Source of the DNA: an uncultured Bacteroides sp.
Lineage (GTDB): Bacteria > Bacteroidota > Bacteroidia > Bacteroidales > Bacteroidaceae
Direction: 5' to 3'
Assembly (NCBI RefSeq): GCF_963676325.1
Contig: NZ_OY781099.1
Coordinates: 2,728,001 to 2,792,000 of the forward strand
Length of the DNA: 64,000 nucleotides
Of this stretch, positions 62,545 to 64,000 are shown piece by piece. Under the pieces are notes generated by a model that did no database searches, was not told the origin of the DNA, and saw only the letters and a list, made by a program, of their open reading frames with translations. Position 1 is the first letter of the stretch. Each line of letters begins with the position of its first letter. The position numbers were made by a program, and so were the translations under genes.

Positions 62545-64000
62545 ATGAAGACTAATCTAAGTTCGCAAATTACATTAAATCGGGTCTCACCCAAATACTA
62601 TAAGCCCGAAAATGCTTTTGAACGTTCAGTTCTAACTCGCTTTGAAAAAATCCCCACAGACATCTATGAATCCGTGGAAGAAGGTGCTCGCCAGATTGCA
62701 GCAGAAATAGCTCTTACTATAAGAGAGAAGCAAAAAGCAGGACGATTCTGCGTAATGGCTCTTCCCGGAGGTAATTCACCACGTTCCGTATTCGATGAGC
62801 TAATCCGTATGCATCGTGAAGAAGAGCTTAGCTTCCGTAATGTTATTGTGTTTAATATTTATGAATATTATCCTTTAGCATCAGAAGCAATGAACAGCAA
62901 CCTGAAAACTTTACAGGAAATGTTTCTTGACCATGTAGATATCAACAAACAAAATATCTTTAGTCCTGACGGAACTATAGCAAAAGATACTATTTTTGAA
63001 TATTGCAGACTTTACGAGCAACGAATTGAAAGTTTTGGCGGCATAGATATTTTACTATTAGGCATCGGTCGTGTAGGAAATATCGGTTTTAACGAACCAG
63101 GTTCACAAGCAAACTCTAACACTCGTCTTATTTTACTGGACAATACATCCCGTAATGATGCAGCTAAAATTTTCGGAGGTACAGAAAATGTACCTGTAAG
63201 TTCTATCACAATGGGTATTGCAACCATCCTTGCTGCAAAGAAGATATTCCTGATGGCATGGGGAGACGACAAGGCTCAAATGATAAAAGAGACTGTTGAA
63301 GGAAAAGTAAGTGACGTTATTCCTGCATCTTATTTACAGATGCACAATAGTACCCGGGTAGCACTCGACCTATCTGCCGCATCTAATCTCACACGCATTC
63401 AGCGCCCTTGGCTGGTTACTTCTTGTGAATGGAACGATAAACTAATCCGCAGTGCAATTGTATGGCTTTGTATGTTAACAAAAAAGCCTATTCTTAAGTT
63501 AACAAACAAGGATTATAACGAAAACGGATTAAGTGAATTACTAGCCCTCTACGGATCTGCATATAATGTAAACATCAAGATATTCAATGATTTACAGCAT
63601 ACCATCACCGGATGGCCGGGAGGTAAACCAAATGCCGACGACACCTATCGTCCGGAACGTGCAAAACCTTATCCAAAGCGTATTATAGTCTTTTCCCCAC
63701 ACCCTGACGATGATGTAATTTCCATGGGAGGAACAGTAAGACGACTTGTGGAACAGAAGCATGATGTACACATTGCATACGAAACATCTGGAAACATTGC
63801 TGTGGGAGATGAAGAAGTAATTCGATTTATGCACTTCATCAACGGTTTCAATCAACTATTTGATGCAAAAAGTGAAATTATTGATAAGAAATATAAAGAC
63901 ATTCGTTCCTTTATTAATAATAAGAAAGAAAGTGATTTTGACAATGCAGATATGCTTCGCTTAAAAGGATTAATCCGCCGTGGAGAAGCCCGTACTGCTT
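62545..64000 (+). CDS. nagB: NagB-like domain fused to LmbE/PIG-L-like domain (3' truncated)
   Basis: About 485 residues are visible; the gene continues past the window. Residues about 30-285 resemble glucosamine-6-phosphate deaminase (FCVMALPGGNSPR, GFNEPGS). From about 378 a PIG-L/LmbE deacetylase-like domain begins with SPHPDDDVISMGG, the metal-binding motif. Key NagB residues differ: the usual FNxDEY reads FNIYEY (Tyr106), and GxGxDGHIAFNEP reads GIGRVGNIGFNEP (Val177, Asn179). The canonical base Asp72, Asp141 and His143 are thus replaced, while the Glu of FNEP (184) is kept. The ATG at 62538 is followed by a stop, so 62545 is the start. Confidence 0.85.
   Translation, partial: MKTNLSSQITLNRVSPKYYKPENAFERSVLTRFEKIPTDIYESVEEGARQIAAEIALTIREKQKAGRFCVMALPGGNSPRSVFDELIRMHREEELSFRNVIVFNIYEYYPLASEAMNSNLKTLQEMFLDHVDINKQNIFSPDGTIAKDTIFEYCRLYEQRIESFGGIDILLLGIGRVGNIGFNEPGSQANSNTRLILLDNTSRNDAAKIFGGTENVPVSSITMGIATILAAKKIFLMAWGDDKAQMIKETVEGKVSDVIPASYLQMHNSTRVALDLSAASNLTRIQRPWLVTSCEWNDKLIRSAIVWLCMLTKKPILKLTNKDYNENGLSELLALYGSAYNVNIKIFNDLQHTITGWPGGKPNADDTYRPERAKPYPKRIIVFSPHPDDDVISMGGTVRRLVEQKHDVHIAYETSGNIAVGDEEVIRFMHFINGFNQLFDAKSEIIDKKYKDIRSFINNKKESDFDNADMLRLKGLIRRGEARTA

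Noticed and set aside
1..64000. tRNA, rRNA, transposase or prophage genes
   Set aside because: None was recognised by eye on either strand. Without a covariance search a tRNA could still be missed, but no gap shows a cloverleaf-like block.

Overview
The window is an AT-rich stretch of a Bacteroidales chromosome, most likely Bacteroides or a close relative. Signs are promoters of the TAnnTTTG type, SusC/SusD pairs, lipoproteins with Bacteroidetes-style signals, a pyrophosphate-dependent phosphofructokinase, and a sodium-pumping methylmalonyl-CoA decarboxylase of the succinate-to-propionate route. No rRNA, tRNA, transposase, phage or CRISPR array was recognised. The species is not identified.

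Layout. 1-3.0 kb: the 3' end of gldG, a secreted GH28 pectinase and a CE1 esterase. 3.3-7.5 kb: a 2-oxoacid:ferredoxin oxidoreductase operon (TPR protein, ferredoxin, alpha, small membrane protein, beta, gamma) coupled to pheS. 7.6-14.5 kb: MFS exporter, nth, pgk, a lipoprotein solute-binding protein and a large TPR protein. 14.8-17.7 kb (minus): GNAT, Maf, KdsC-like phosphatase, DUF2520 protein and nitroreductase. 17.8-21.3 kb: FemAB-like acyltransferase and a TonB receptor. 21.4-25.4 kb: methylmalonyl-CoA epimerase and the complete Na+-pumping decarboxylase (alpha, delta, biotin carrier, beta). 25.6-46.5 kb: an alpha-glucan region with a GH13 enzyme, a minus-strand SusC-SusD-SusE-GH13 operon, a divergent LacI regulator, an MFS sugar transporter and a GH65 phosphorylase. 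A GH25 lysozyme and a 1144-residue GH18/deacetylase/GT2 fusion lie inside this region. 46.5-62.4 kb: outer-membrane proteins, an oxidoreductase, guanine deaminase, a low-complexity secreted protein, prmA, a second GH25, PPi-PFK, an acyltransferase and a nitrilase. 62.5 kb to the end: a NagB-like/LmbE-like fusion that runs out of the window.

How the genes work together. SusCDE and the surface GH13 would capture and cut alpha-glucan, and the 25.6 kb GH13 would trim oligosaccharides. The MFS protein would import maltose-like sugars and GH65 would phosphorolyse them. A near-palindrome around CGTTTGCA lies upstream of both susC and the distant GH13 gene, so the LacI protein may control both. Pgk, PPi-PFK, the oxidoreductase and the methylmalonyl-CoA decarboxylase fit a saccharolytic anaerobe making succinate and propionate.

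The least explained signal is intergenic. Four separate gaps carry three or four short words with a shared TAC core, spaced 22 or 23 bp, but each gap uses a different surrounding word (TTGTACA, CTACRCTATTTA, CATGTACATG, GATATACATC). One of these gaps also holds a 17-bp perfect inverted repeat and a 32-bp-period GTCAAC array. I know of no named element that fits.
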